DNA from: an uncultured Alphaproteobacteria bacterium
GTDB taxonomy: Bacteria; Pseudomonadota; Alphaproteobacteria; RF32; CAG-239
DNA: 46,529 bases
Direction of reading: 5' to 3'
NCBI GenBank assembly: GCA_944392865.1
Contig: CALXYD010000009.1
Span: forward strand, 1 to 46,529
Shown: piece by piece, positions 7,152 through 17,774 of the stretch
How the letters are laid out: every line of letters starts with the position of its first letter
Position numbering within the stretch: the stretch's first letter is position 1
The notes under the pieces: model-generated
What the model was told of the DNA's origin: nothing
Database searches by the model: none
Seen by the model: only the letters and a program-made list of their open reading frames with translations
Position numbers and translations under genes: made by a program

Positions 7152-8399
7152 ATGAGCGCGGAAAATGACATTTATGATAATTTTATCAGCACCCACAAGG
7201 ACTATCCGCAACAACTGGCGGAATTAATAGCCCGTGAAAAAACCGCTTTGCCGCCCAACGGCGAAGCCTGGAACTACAATCTCGGCACAATGGAAAAAGA
7301 TGCGGATATCGGCTTATCCGCCAACATCGTTGTCGCCAACGCCCATGAGTTTCAAAAAGCTTTTACCCGATACAAAACCGAGAATCCGCAGATGGATGAT
7401 ATTGAAGCCCGCGCCAGAGTCGTTTTTGACTTTTTGCAACAAAACAATAGCTCTTTTTCCTATGACAAAAACAAAAACGATATTTTGTTCGGCAATGTAA
7501 CCCGGGAAACATTCTATGGCGCCCCCGAACAAAGCGTATTCGCCCACGCCACGACAAACACCAACTTCTTTGACCGGCACATCGGCAATATACAGATGAT
7601 ATGTATGGAACCCAAACAAGCAAACGGCCTGCCCCGCAATGTTGACGGCTTATCCCCGGAAAAAACCGCCCGTTATTTTGCCATTCCACCCGAAGAGCGT
7701 TTATCTATTTTATACGAACGCGGTTTCTACCACGAAGCCATCCACGTCGCCATGGGAACAACGGATGAAAGAAAATGCGATGTCTTCGCCATGCTGAAAG
7801 TCATGAAAGAACATCCAGACCACGCCCAGGCCATATTTGACGTTTATAATATGCAACGCGCCAAATCCGGCTATACCGTCAAAGAAATGCATGACGCGCA
7901 AAAAGAGGGGACAGCCAAATACCAAAGAAAAATAAAGACCGGTGCAATGACCTATCTTATGCCCAACACATACAGGAAATTGGAAGAATACGCCAAACAT
8001 CCTGACAGAATACCCCAAACCGATTCGGACATTCTGAAATTGACTTGCGCGATGACCGCCGAACCGGAATTTTCCCGCCAACAGTTAAACGACTTTATCA
8101 ACCTCATCTCGCAAAAAAACATCACCTCTAAAGATTTGGCTGATAACGAAATAATTCAAAGCTGTATGCAACAGGGCGGCTTTACCGACATAAACGCTTA
8201 CATCAAAAGCGACAAAACGCTCAGTGCATTTATTGAAAAACAAAAATATGAAAAAAATACGCAAAAAATCGCAGACCTGCGTCAAAAACCCTCTTTGCCG
8301 AAAGTAACGCCGCCGTTAGCTCCCAAACAGGAAAAAGTGTCGCAAAACGCCAACCTGTCCATCTTAAAAACGATGCAAAATAATAAACAGCATTCTTGA
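7152..8399 (+). CDS. Unrecognised protein with a zinc-metallopeptidase-like HExxH motif
   Basis: A 415-residue protein of no family I recognise. It has no signal peptide or membrane helix. The notable feature is HEAIH (194-198) followed by E206 and a Cys-Asp pair (209-210), which fits a short gluzincin-like site with H194, H198 and a downstream acidic ligand. The rest is helical and charged, ending in a Pro/Lys-rich tail (about 375-400). The protein encoded at 35365-37230 has the same arrangement (HEICH, then E-x2-Cys-Asp), so the two may be distant relatives. It has its own good promoter and lies between the methyltransferase and ftsH. A proteolytic activity is inference; the motif could also be structural. 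Confidence 0.75.
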   Translation: MSAENDIYDNFISTHKDYPQQLAELIAREKTALPPNGEAWNYNLGTMEKDADIGLSANIVVANAHEFQKAFTRYKTENPQMDDIEARARVVFDFLQQNNSSFSYDKNKNDILFGNVTRETFYGAPEQSVFAHATTNTNFFDRHIGNIQMICMEPKQANGLPRNVDGLSPEKTARYFAIPPEERLSILYERGFYHEAIHVAMGTTDERKCDVFAMLKVMKEHPDHAQAIFDVYNMQRAKSGYTVKEMHDAQKEGTAKYQRKIKTGAMTYLMPNTYRKLEEYAKHPDRIPQTDSDILKLTCAMTAEPEFSRQQLNDFINLISQKNITSKDLADNEIIQSCMQQGGFTDINAYIKSDKTLSAFIEKQKYEKNTQKIADLRQKPSLPKVTPPLAPKQEKVSQNANLSILKTMQNNKQHS

Positions 8400-8434
8400 T
8401 TACCCCCAACCTGAGCCAAAAACAAAAATTGCTA

Positions 8435-8465
8435 TTGTGTTTTGCCGCCTTTAGCCTTATATAAT
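8435..8465 (+). promoter_or_regulatory. Possible ftsH promoter
   Basis: A perfect TATAAT lies at 8460-8465. The best -35 is TTGTGT at 8435-8440 with a rather long 19-base spacer. The predicted leader to the ftsH ATG at 8517 is about 45 bases. The -10 box is clear; the -35 box is weak. Confidence 0.45.
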
Positions 8466-8516
8466 AGGTTAGCCTGCTTTTCGGGCACTAATTGCAATAT
8501 GGGAAATGATACATAA

Positions 8517-10382
<1,866 letters not shown>

Positions 10383-10402
10383 TCCAAACCCACAAAAAAG
10401 CA

Positions 10403-10428
10403 AAAAGGAGCCGCACTCGGCTCCTTTT
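10403..10428 (+). terminator. Intrinsic terminator after ftsH, probably bidirectional
   Basis: A stem of GGAGCCG and CGGCTCC (10407-10413 and 10418-10424) with a CACT loop is extended by an A4/T4 flank. The T-run serves ftsH. The A-run gives a U-run in the other direction for the convergent gene that ends at 10450. Confidence 0.85.
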
Positions 10429-10449
10429 CCTTTAATTCAATAATTTTTT

Positions 10450-11025
10450 TTAGAACGTGAGAACGTCGCAATAATGCGGCTCCCACGCGTTTTGACGAAG
10501 CTTGCCGCGCTCATCAAAAAACATTACCCGGCGCCCGGCAGTCAGATTAACCAGCTTCAACGTCGCTCTGAGCGCTTCGCCTTGCGCATTGCACAACCGC
10601 CATCCGCCGTCATTATACCGTGCCAGATGATAGTTGCGGTTAATCGGCATAAAACCTCGCACGCTCTCATGCAAGACACCGCCCAAGGCGTCAACCACCT
10701 TCATATTCTCGCCTTTTACCAGCTCTAAATCGCTGTCCACGGCGATTTCCGTTTCAGCAGAAACCCGATACCCCTGCAACTGCACGCTGTGCTGCTTTGC
10801 AAAAGAAACCAGCGTCTGCCAGTCCGGCGTAAAGACATACACGCCATCCTGCGTTACAATCTTGTTATACCGGCTCCCGACGGAAACTTTTTTCACATTT
10901 TTCATCACCGGACATTTACGCCCTTCGGCATACAAATTTCCGTCTGCCAAAAAGAGGTGGTTAAAAACTGAATTGTTGCGTACCATTGCCGCTTCACGAG
11001 CAGCAAAATTTTTTTCTTGTGCCAT
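10450..11025 (-). CDS. Unrecognised beta-rich orphan protein
   Basis: A 191-residue protein without recognised domains, signal peptide or membrane helix. It reads as a series of short strands broken by turns (DGNLYAEGRK, DGVYVFTPDW, GGWRLCNAQGEAL, GRRVMFFDERGKLRQ), suggesting a small beta-propeller or WG-repeat-like fold. The 334-residue protein at 18482-19486 has similar phrases (DGVELYDNEGNLKEKG, GKSWRLYAMNGKLL), so both may belong to one loose family. The start at 11025 has no clear Shine-Dalgarno site, but a good promoter (11079-11107) lies about 50 bases upstream. It is convergent with ftsH and shares that gene's terminator. Function unknown. Confidence 0.7.
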   Translation of the reverse strand: MAQEKNFAAREAAMVRNNSVFNHLFLADGNLYAEGRKCPVMKNVKKVSVGSRYNKIVTQDGVYVFTPDWQTLVSFAKQHSVQLQGYRVSAETEIAVDSDLELVKGENMKVVDALGGVLHESVRGFMPINRNYHLARYNDGGWRLCNAQGEALRATLKLVNLTAGRRVMFFDERGKLRQNAWEPHYCDVLTF

Positions 11026-11078
11026 ATTTTTTATATTTAAGTTGATAAATAATTTTCATAATCTCTTGAAACTTATTT

Positions 11079-11107
11079 ACCATACCACATTTCTCTCCCT
11101 TGCGCAA
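11079..11107 (-). promoter_or_regulatory. Promoter of the orphan gene 10450-11025
   Basis: On the minus strand, TTGCGC (11107-11102), a 17-base spacer and TATGGT (11084-11079) preceded by an extended -10 TGG. The leader to the ATG at 11025 would be about 47 bases. Confidence 0.65.
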
Positions 11108-11147
11108 GTCTTTTTTGCCAAAATTTTCAAAAAAAATTATTTTTTCA

Positions 11148-11180
11148 CAAAAAACGCCGCAACACTTTCCCGTCGCGGCG
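11148..11180 (-). terminator. Intrinsic terminator after the membrane-protein gene 11206-11883
   Basis: Read on the minus strand, CGCCGC (11180-11175) pairs with GCGGCG (11160-11155), and inner pairs extend the stem. A run of T follows at 11154-11148. It lies about 25 bases beyond the stop of the gene at 11206. Confidence 0.7.
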
Positions 11181-11205
11181 CTCAAAGCTTATTTCTCCAA
11201 GAATA

Positions 11206-11883
11206 TCAACTATTTTTTTGCATCAATCGGTATTGCCACAACGCCGCCACCGCAATATACGGCAGAAACATCTCGCTCGATTCTTCTAACAGCTGCAACA
11301 CCGCATAAACGTCATCCGACAAAGAAACGCCGTCATGCGCTTTTCTCCAATTGGAGGGGAACCTGTCAACAAACTTTGCGCACACGCCGACCGTGCACAA
11401 TACCGCCACCGACCAGGTAACCGGATTAAGCTTAAAAAAAGATTGCACCAGATGTTTGGAATATTTAACGGCCAGATATACCACCGCGCCGGCCACAATC
11501 AGCAACACCGCCCCGAAAATAATTTTTTCGCTGAGCGGATTGTTCGGATTAAGAAAGAAGCGTGATTTAAACGGCGTCGTATCCGTCCGCGACAAATGGT
11601 GCTGGATTCCTTCCTCACGCAACAATGCGCACAACGCCAGAAAAAGAAAAATTCCCCACGTCCGCACCTTGTCCTTATAATCGTCGCAAACCACCAACAA
11701 TACGCCGATAAGCACAACATAGCCGAAATGCGTAAAAGCTTCAACGATACCGCCCTCTTTGGTAAGCGGCAAAATCCCGTCCGGATAATAAAAATGGATA
11801 ATTGCTCCGACAAACGATAACCACAGCGCAAAAAACACAACCGGTGTAAAATACGGCGACATAAAAATCTTCTTCATCATCAA
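11206..11883 (-). CDS. Polytopic inner membrane protein of unknown function
   Basis: A 225-residue protein with about six hydrophobic segments (near residues 13-30, 48-66, 74-90, 120-140, 152-170 and 205-220). Between the third and fourth is a polar loop with REEGIQHHL (about 89-97). Before the last helix comes EESSEMFLPY (about 200-209). This acidic and histidine pattern occurs in uncharacterised membrane proteins that I cannot name precisely. The start has AAGGA nine bases upstream; three ATG codons follow in a row, so the exact start could shift by two codons. It ends before its own terminator and stands downstream of folA, with a 110-base gap. Confidence 0.75.
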   Translation of the reverse strand: MMMKKIFMSPYFTPVVFFALWLSFVGAIIHFYYPDGILPLTKEGGIVEAFTHFGYVVLIGVLLVVCDDYKDKVRTWGIFLFLALCALLREEGIQHHLSRTDTTPFKSRFFLNPNNPLSEKIIFGAVLLIVAGAVVYLAVKYSKHLVQSFFKLNPVTWSVAVLCTVGVCAKFVDRFPSNWRKAHDGVSLSDDVYAVLQLLEESSEMFLPYIAVAALWQYRLMQKNS

Positions 11884-11992
11884 AAAAAGTCCTTACTCTA
11901 CGTTACAATTTCTTCGCAAAATACAAAATATTATATAGAAAAACAATCCAAACCGCTTTTTCCCCACAACAAAAAACAGATATGCCGAATGT

Positions 11993-12589
11993 TTATTCCG
12001 CACAAACTGTTGTATCTCTCTCCAATATTTTAACAATTCTTTTCAACACGCTCTGCTCAACAAACTCGCCTTTGCGTATCCAAACCGTGCTCCGCACTTT
12101 GTCTGCCTCATAAAAAGGCGTTATCCGCCGATACGATTTTTGCAACACCGCCACGCTGTCCGTAATTTTCGCCGCCGCGCCGCCATATTCCGTCAGCTCG
12201 CCGTAATAAACACAATCCACGACGATTTGCGGTTTCAGCTTTTCTTTACCCGTCATAAACAAAGCATACACCGCCGCGCCGCCGGCAATATACAAATCCC
12301 GCCCGTCTTCATCCAGCAGATTGGCAATTTCCCGCTGTCCTGTTACGATTCGGTGCATTGCCGCGTCGGTCAGTTCATACGCCCGATTCGCCGTCAACAC
12401 CCATATCGGACAGCCTGCAATAGTCTGCCCCGGCAAACTTTCGTATGTTTTGCGCCCCATAACCACCGTTTGCCCGGCCACCACATCATAAAAATGCTGG
12501 CTGTCACTCGACACATTCCACGGAATACCGCCGTTCGCCCCGATAATATCATCGCCGTTATGCCGACACCACATTGCCACGATTGTCAT
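11993..12589 (-). CDS. folA: Dihydrofolate reductase
   Basis: DHFR reduces dihydrofolate to tetrahydrofolate with NADPH, feeding thymidylate, purine and methionine synthesis. The 198-residue product has the substrate loop NGGIPWNVSSD, whose D29 is the catalytic acid matching E. coli D27. The NADPH motif VVMGRKTYESLPG (about 42-54) and the second cofactor glycine pair in YIAGGAAVY are present. The C-terminus runs about 35 residues past the usual 160, ending in a helical, charged extension that I cannot explain. Its ATG overlaps the rnhB stop by four bases, so the two are translationally coupled. No thyA is next to it. Core assignment is confident. Confidence 0.93.
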   Translation of the reverse strand: MTIVAMWCRHNGDDIIGANGGIPWNVSSDSQHFYDVVAGQTVVMGRKTYESLPGQTIAGCPIWVLTANRAYELTDAAMHRIVTGQREIANLLDEDGRDLYIAGGAAVYALFMTGKEKLKPQIVVDCVYYGELTEYGGAAAKITDSVAVLQKSYRRITPFYEADKVRSTVWIRKGEFVEQSVLKRIVKILERDTTVCAE

Positions 12590-13206
12590 TTCAAAAACTC
12601 CCTAACCGGCGCGTATGACCGGCGATGTTCCGGCGTAACGCCAAATTTTTTCAATCCCTCAATATGCGCTTTCGTTCCATATCCGGCATTCTTCTCAAAC
12701 CCGTATCCCGGATATTGCCTTGCCATTTCTTCCATCAGCCGGTCGCGATAAACTTTCGCCAAAATGGACGCCGCCGCGATTGAATACGACTTGCCGTCGC
12801 CCTTTATCACCGTCTTGACCGCCCAGCCAAAATCCCGAGGCACCCGATTCCCATCCACCAGAACCAGCGCCGGTTGCACGCCGGCCTTCTCAATCGCCCG
12901 CTTCATCGCCAGAAAAGACGCATTCAAAATATTTATCTCATCAATTTCCGCCGCCGACGCTAATCCGATTCCCAATTTCATTGTACCTTTTTCCGCCTCT
13001 TTTTGCAGCAAATCAAACAGCATTTCCCTTTTTTTCTTTGATAACTTTTTGGAATCGTTCAGATTTTCCAACAACCGCGCGTCAACATCACGGCTTAAAA
13101 ATACCGCACATCCGGCTGCCACCGGTCCCACCCACGGTCCGCGCCCGGCTTCATCAACCCCGGCCACAACCCCGTTTATCTCATCTTCCAATAAAAAATC
13201 AGGCAT
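12586..13206 (-). CDS. rnhB: Ribonuclease HII
   Basis: RNase HII cuts RNA in RNA-DNA hybrids and starts removal of single ribonucleotides from DNA. The 206-residue product has the family opening VAGVDEAGRGPWVGPV with catalytic D18 and E19. It also has LVLVDGN with a third acid, and the KGDGKSYSIAAASILAKVYRD segment. I start at the ATG at 13206 because GGAGGT lies four bases upstream; an in-frame codon at 13230 lacks a comparable site. In many alphaproteobacteria rnhB sits beside ccrM. Here it is coupled to folA instead, and the only methyltransferase in the window is 6 kb away. All expected parts are present. Confidence 0.96.
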   Translation of the reverse strand: MPDFLLEDEINGVVAGVDEAGRGPWVGPVAAGCAVFLSRDVDARLLENLNDSKKLSKKKREMLFDLLQKEAEKGTMKLGIGLASAAEIDEINILNASFLAMKRAIEKAGVQPALVLVDGNRVPRDFGWAVKTVIKGDGKSYSIAAASILAKVYRDRLMEEMARQYPGYGFEKNAGYGTKAHIEGLKKFGVTPEHRRSYAPVREFLK

Positions 13207-13264
13207 ATCAACCTCCGTTACTGCAGCCAATATACCCGATACATCTCAGAACGCAACTTTTTTC

Positions 13265-13576
13265 TTAATTCTTCAAAATCTCCAGCCCTTCATATTCCGC
13301 TTCAATAATACCGCCCACCACCACCGCAACATTAGGATAGCCGGCCTTTTCAAATCTCTCCGCCACTTCGGAAGCCACCCCGCCGGACATACAAAGGATA
13401 TTGACCGGCTTCACTCCGTCCGGATTATATTCCGCCATAAATTTATCCGGGTCAACCTTATCCGCCCGGATAAGGATATGCGGCAATGCCAACTGTTCAT
13501 GCGTATGCGCCTCATCATCGCGCACATCTAAAATAAGCGATTTCTCGTTAAGGCTTTGCGGTTTAATAAAATACAT
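13265..13576 (-). CDS. Rhodanese-like domain protein
   Basis: A 103-residue single-domain rhodanese. Such proteins carry a persulfide on a loop cysteine and move sulfur or bind thiol or phosphate ligands. The N-terminal LILDVRDDEAH (about 14-24) and the active loop CMSGGVAS with C62 are visible. The loop lacks the arginine seen in classical thiosulfate sulfurtransferases, so the substrate is uncertain. There is no signal peptide, so it is cytosolic. The start is behind a strong AGGAGGAG site. It precedes rnhB by about 60 bases on the same strand and may be first in the rhodanese-rnhB-folA message. Confidence 0.88.
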   Translation of the reverse strand: MYFIKPQSLNEKSLILDVRDDEAHTHEQLALPHILIRADKVDPDKFMAEYNPDGVKPVNILCMSGGVASEVAERFEKAGYPNVAVVVGGIIEAEYEGLEILKN

Positions 13577-13684
13577 TTTCCTCCTCCTGTCTGCCGATAT
13601 ATATAAGCCTCAAACCTGCCGCTTAAAGCTGGACTTTCGGCTAAGCGCGCACCCAACCGCACAACCCAACCTTTCCCATATAGC

Positions 13685-13713
13685 AAAAGCGGCCGCCTGA
13701 AAGCCGCCGCTTT
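13685..13713 (-). terminator. Probable terminator after the lipoprotein gene 13739-14518
   Basis: AAAGCGGC and GCCGCTTT pair across a loop of about 12 bases. On the minus strand the stem is followed by TTTT then GCTATA. It lies 26 bases beyond the lipoprotein stop and upstream of the rhodanese gene. Confidence 0.55.
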
Positions 13714-13738
13714 ATGCAAAGATATCTGTTAAAACAGG

Positions 13739-14518
13739 TCAGATAGACAAGACTTTGTAATCAATTCCCGCCTCGTCAACGTTAAGCACCTCTATCTGCA
13801 TTGTCCCGACCGATACTTTCTTGTCATACATCGGGAAACGCAGCGTCTTGTTCTCTTCCGTCAACACGCCGTTGTTATTGACAACCGTTTTATATTTAAA
13901 CACCATCTGATAGTTTTCCAACCCGTCATAGCGCAATTCAAAACGCGCCATCATATCATCATCGCCGGCAATTCCCGTCCGTTCATTTTGAAACTTCAAA
14001 TCCTCCGGCTCCAGACGGAAATCCGTCCGCAACAACGCCAACCTGTCGTTATAAATACGCCCGACCCGCGGATAAATATTGCCGTAATCATCTAAAAGAA
14101 CAATATCCTTCAGTCGATTCGGTTCCACCAGCCGGTAAATTTTTCCGTCAACATCTGCCTCGCCGATAATCCGATAAACTTTTTCATCGGTAAATTCCAC
14201 CGGCACCGTGTAGGAAACCAACGCCCCCTTCTTTGTCGGCCGCACCAGCTCATCGGTGTGAACGCTTTTCTCAAATGTTTCGGATGAAACAACAATCCCT
14301 CCCGGCACGGCATGGCGTTCAACGCCGACGTCGTAATCACTGACCGTTTCAATCTCTTTCTGTTCGCCCATAAGAGCGCCGTTGTCGTAATAACGAATAT
14401 TGTAAGTATAGAAAAAGTCATTAAACGTATTGCGTTTCCCAAGCGTATAATCCCCCTTCATATAGTAGGAACAGGACGCCGCCGTCAACACAGCCAGACA
14501 GATAAATATTTTTTTCAT
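13739..14518 (-). CDS. Predicted lipoprotein of unknown function
   Basis: A 259-residue exported lipoprotein. I start at the ATG at 14518 (AAAGAGAT upstream), because the product then opens with a textbook lipoprotein signal: MKK, a hydrophobic core and the lipobox LTAASC, so the mature protein starts at Cys18. The rest is beta-rich with many Tyr and Asp residues and no motif I recognise. Segments such as EKVYRIIGEADVDGKIYRLVEPN look like repeated strand-turn-strand units. It is divergent from prmA with only 89 bases between starts, and is followed by its own terminator. The residue after the lipid Cys is Ser, which fits outer membrane sorting. Confidence 0.8.
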   Translation of the reverse strand: MKKIFICLAVLTAASCSYYMKGDYTLGKRNTFNDFFYTYNIRYYDNGALMGEQKEIETVSDYDVGVERHAVPGGIVVSSETFEKSVHTDELVRPTKKGALVSYTVPVEFTDEKVYRIIGEADVDGKIYRLVEPNRLKDIVLLDDYGNIYPRVGRIYNDRLALLRTDFRLEPEDLKFQNERTGIAGDDDMMARFELRYDGLENYQMVFKYKTVVNNNGVLTEENKTLRFPMYDKKVSVGTMQIEVLNVDEAGIDYKVLSI

Positions 14519-14607
14519 AATATAATCTCTTTTTAACATTTTCCCCACTATATTTATGCAACCGGAAAAGATAGATGTAAACAAAAAAATGTGATAAGGG
14601 CAAAACT

Positions 14608-15483
14608 ATGCATAACTTTGGCAAAAGCTGTAAATTGATAAAATTTTCCCCGCTGGAGGAAATGCCCGCGGCGGAAGCGGATTTTCTTGAAGAAATGTTT
14701 GATGTCGTCGCCGTTAACTATACAGATGGCGGACAAGAAGAATACGTCGGCTATGTTCCGCTTGATTTTGATATTCCGGCTTTTCTTGAACACGCCAGAC
14801 AGCGTGGGCTGAACCTGCCACCGTTTACCGAAGAAACGCTTGAAAGCAAAAACTGGCTCAAAGAAAACGTCATTCGCTTCGCCCCGTTTGAAATCGGCGA
14901 TTTTATGATATACGGCATCCACGAAACCGCCTGCCCGCCGACGGCTAAAATTCCGGTGCAGGTTTATGCCGCCACCGCATTCGGCTCCGAACATCAGACT
15001 ACCAAAATGTGTCTGCAGGCCATCAGCGAGCTGCGCCGTGATTTTCCTGCCCCGCAAAAAATTCTGGATATGGGCACCGGCTCCGGCATATTGTCCATTG
15101 CCGCCGCCAAAATCTGGCAGTATCAGCCACAGATAATCGCCGCCGATATTGACGGGGAAGCGGTTATCGTCACCGAAAACAACGCCGTTACCAACAACGC
15201 CGAAAAAAATATGCGTGTTATTTTAAGCGACGGTTACCAAAACCCGATAATCAGCGAAAACGCCCCGTATAACCTGATATTCGCCAACATCCTTGCCAAT
15301 CCGCTCAAGGCAATGTCTGCCGCTGCATATCAAAACCTTGCCGCAAAAGGGTGTTACTTAATTTCAGGTTTTATTGACAATCAGGAAGAAGATATTATAG
15401 AACATCACCGACAGGCCGGATTTGCCCTGTTAAAAACATACCGTATGGAGAACTGGCGCGCGGCGCTGTTGCAAAAGCGTTAA
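14608..15483 (+). CDS. prmA: Ribosomal protein L11 methyltransferase
   Basis: PrmA trimethylates lysines and the N-terminus of ribosomal protein L11 using SAM. The 291-residue product has an N-terminal substrate-recognition domain, then TAFGSEHQTT (123-132), SAM motif I LDMGTGSG (153-160), the acidic end of strand two in AADIDGEAV, and the substrate-site motif IFANILANPL. The substrate motif usually begins with NILA, and the match is good. Length is normal. It begins a short plus-strand cluster with the aminopeptidase gene, 30 bases downstream. The ribosome site is a modest AAGGG. Confidence 0.95.
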   Translation: MHNFGKSCKLIKFSPLEEMPAAEADFLEEMFDVVAVNYTDGGQEEYVGYVPLDFDIPAFLEHARQRGLNLPPFTEETLESKNWLKENVIRFAPFEIGDFMIYGIHETACPPTAKIPVQVYAATAFGSEHQTTKMCLQAISELRRDFPAPQKILDMGTGSGILSIAAAKIWQYQPQIIAADIDGEAVIVTENNAVTNNAEKNMRVILSDGYQNPIISENAPYNLIFANILANPLKAMSAAAYQNLAAKGCYLISGFIDNQEEDIIEHHRQAGFALLKTYRMENWRAALLQKR

Positions 15484-15513
15484 ATCAAAAGCCGTTTAAG
15501 ATAGGAGGCGCGA

Positions 15514-17190
15514 ATGGACATCAAAACGATTCAAAAAAATCTGAAAACCCAAAAACTTTCCGGCCGTCTTTTTATGTTCGGCAATTTGTTCATTGATGAG
15601 GACATTCTGCCCGAAGAAAATCAAATCCGCGAATTAACCGGTTTCACCGGCTCCTATGCCTTGCTTTTCATCACGCCGAGCAAAGCTTATTTATTTGTTG
15701 ACGGCCGTTACGAACTGCAAGCCAAAAAAGAAATCAACACCCGCCGCATAGATATTGTCAAACTGTCGGAAATAAGCCTCTCCGCCTGGTTAAAAGCCAA
15801 TTTCGCCAAATCCGCCGCCACTATTGCCTATAACCCTTGGAACATCAGCCAAAACACCTTGGCCGGCCTGCAGGCAACCCTGCCCAAAGTAAATTTTATT
15901 CCGGAGGAAAAACCGGAAATGCAGCTAAGCGCCAAACCGGTCAAAACCTTTACCCATCAAAAAAAATTCACCGGCAAAACGTCTAAAGAAAAGCTGACGG
16001 AAGTCGCTGCCCACCTAAAAAAATGCGGACTGGACGCTTTTTTGGTAACCTCGGCCGCCGCCGCGTCCTGGCTGCTTAACCTGCGCTCCAACGCCCTGCC
16101 CTATTCGCCGGTTTTGCGCGCTTATGTTTTGGTAGAAAAAAGCGGTTCTTACAAAATTTTTGCCGAACATACCGACATTCCGACCGCTCTGCCGTTCGCC
16201 AAACTCGCGGAAATATTGCCGCACTATGCCAAACTCGGTGCGGATTTCAGCACAATGCCCGCCATAATTTCCGCCTTTGCCGAAAAAATAAACAACACGC
16301 CGGATATAATTTCCTGCTTAAAAGCCGCCAAAAATGCCACCGAATTAAAAGGCATCCGCAACGCCCATCTCCGCGACGGCGTGGCTTTGGCAAAATTTCT
16401 ATACTGGCTCTCCAAAAACCACAAAGGCAAAACCGAAACGGACATCACAGACAAGCTACTGGATTTTCGCAAAAAAGAACTAAATTTCTATTCAGAGAGC
16501 TTTGCCCCGATAGCCGGCTCCGGCACCAACGCCGCCGTTGTCCACTACCACGCGGATGAAAAAAAGCCGGCAACTCTTAAAAAAAATTCCGTCCTCCTGC
16601 TTGATACCGGCGGACAATATTATGACGGCACCACCGACATAACCCGCACCATTGCCATCGGCACGCCGACCCCGGAGATGATAGAAAAAAACACGCTGGT
16701 CTTAAAAGCGCATATTGCTTTGGCGACTGCTGTCTTCCCCCCGCGAACTTCCGGCAACGAACTGGATTTGATTGCCCGCCAGCCTTTGTTAAAACAAGGG
16801 CTTGACTACGGACACGGCACCGGACACGGCGTCGGCTTTTTCTCGGATGTCCATGAAGGCCCGGCGCGCATTTCCATCAACGCCAAAAACAGCGCCCCGC
16901 TCGCCGCCGGCATGGTTACCTCAATAGAACCCGGGTATTACAAAGAAAACGCCTTCGGTATCCGCATTGAAAACCTCTATGCCGTTAAACCGCTGAAAAG
17001 CACGGAACTCTTGCATTTTGAAGTTTTAACCCCCGTCCCCCTTGACAAACGGCTCATTGATAAATATTTGTTGACCGCCGACGAATTAAATTGGCTCAAC
17101 CGTTATCACCGGCAGGTTTTTCTGAGCTTAAAAAAATACCTAACCCGCCAGGAATTGGAATGGCTGCGGGAAGCCTGCGCCCCGCTCTGA
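15514..17190 (+). CDS. M24-family aminopeptidase P (Xaa-Pro aminopeptidase)
   Basis: A metallopeptidase that removes the N-terminal residue before proline. The 558-residue length and layout fit the long three-part form. There are two creatinase-like N-terminal domains (about 1-295), then the pita-bread catalytic domain. The metal site is readable in order: LLLDTGG, then DGTTDITRT with the two aspartates, GHGTGHGVG with the histidine, then SIEPGYY and IRIENLY with the two glutamates. A C-terminal extension of about 65 residues ends the protein. TAGGAGG lies seven bases before the ATG. There is no signal peptide, so it acts in the cytosol, probably recycling proline peptides. It follows prmA closely. 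Confidence 0.94.
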   Translation: MDIKTIQKNLKTQKLSGRLFMFGNLFIDEDILPEENQIRELTGFTGSYALLFITPSKAYLFVDGRYELQAKKEINTRRIDIVKLSEISLSAWLKANFAKSAATIAYNPWNISQNTLAGLQATLPKVNFIPEEKPEMQLSAKPVKTFTHQKKFTGKTSKEKLTEVAAHLKKCGLDAFLVTSAAAASWLLNLRSNALPYSPVLRAYVLVEKSGSYKIFAEHTDIPTALPFAKLAEILPHYAKLGADFSTMPAIISAFAEKINNTPDIISCLKAAKNATELKGIRNAHLRDGVALAKFLYWLSKNHKGKTETDITDKLLDFRKKELNFYSESFAPIAGSGTNAAVVHYHADEKKPATLKKNSVLLLDTGGQYYDGTTDITRTIAIGTPTPEMIEKNTLVLKAHIALATAVFPPRTSGNELDLIARQPLLKQGLDYGHGTGHGVGFFSDVHEGPARISINAKNSAPLAAGMVTSIEPGYYKENAFGIRIENLYAVKPLKSTELLHFEVLTPVPLDKRLIDKYLLTADELNWLNRYHRQVFLSLKKYLTRQELEWLREACAPL

Positions 17191-17224
17191 AAATAAAAGC
17201 GCAGATTATCATAAAGGATAAGAA

Positions 17225-17683
17225 ATGCGCCCATACGCCCTCACGCACCGCCGTTTGTTTATAAGCTCAATTTTTGCCTGCCTCCTCTGGCTGGCCGCTT
17301 CCGCCGCTTATGCCCAAACGCTGCAAAACCTTTATGTAAACCCGGAAAGTCATCGCCTGCCTGAAGCCGCCATTTTCTATAATTCGGATAACCCCTGCCC
17401 GGATTGCCCGTCAACCATAGCAATGATTGCCGCCATTCTCCGCCAAAATTACGCCGGGCAACTACGCGTTTACCAAATAGACCTCGCCCGCCATCCTGAA
17501 TTTATCTCAGCTTTCCATTTGTCCTCCCCGTTGACATTGGTACTGATACGCATTTCTGACGGCGCCGCTTTCGGATATGCCGCCCTCCCCGGCTTACAAA
17601 GCTACGCGGACGATTCGGAAGAACTTTCCCTCATCATAACCCAAAAAATCGGCAATTTTTTATCCCTTTCGCCCAAAAATTAG
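17225..17683 (+). CDS. Periplasmic thioredoxin-like CxxC protein
   Basis: A 152-residue secreted protein. Residues 1-30 form a signal peptide: basic n-region, a hydrophobic core around FISSIFACLLWLAAS and an AYA-Q cleavage site. The mature part has CPDC near residue 58 just after a strand (AAIFYNSDN), then a helix and a second strand (LRVYQIDLARHPEF). That is the start of a thioredoxin fold, and the SPLTLVLIR stretch may replace the cis-proline strand. It is shorter than DsbA. A redox role in the periplasm is inferred. It follows the aminopeptidase by 34 bases and has AAGGAT before the ATG. Confidence 0.75.
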   Translation: MRPYALTHRRLFISSIFACLLWLAASAAYAQTLQNLYVNPESHRLPEAAIFYNSDNPCPDCPSTIAMIAAILRQNYAGQLRVYQIDLARHPEFISAFHLSSPLTLVLIRISDGAAFGYAALPGLQSYADDSEELSLIITQKIGNFLSLSPKN

Positions 17684-17722
17684 GATTTTGCTAATTATCT
17701 GTCATTTATGTTGACAATATAT

Positions 17723-17751
17723 TTGCACCGCACCGCTTTTTGTGTTATACT
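17723..17751 (+). promoter_or_regulatory. Promoter of gene 17775-18413
   Basis: TTGCAC (17723-17728), a 17-base spacer and TATACT (17746-17751). The leader would be about 17 bases and holds an AAGGAGAG ribosome site. A perfect TTGACA at 17711 is 29 bases from the -10 box and so is badly spaced. Confidence 0.65.
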
Positions 17752-17774
17752 CATAAAAAAGCAAGGAGAGAATT

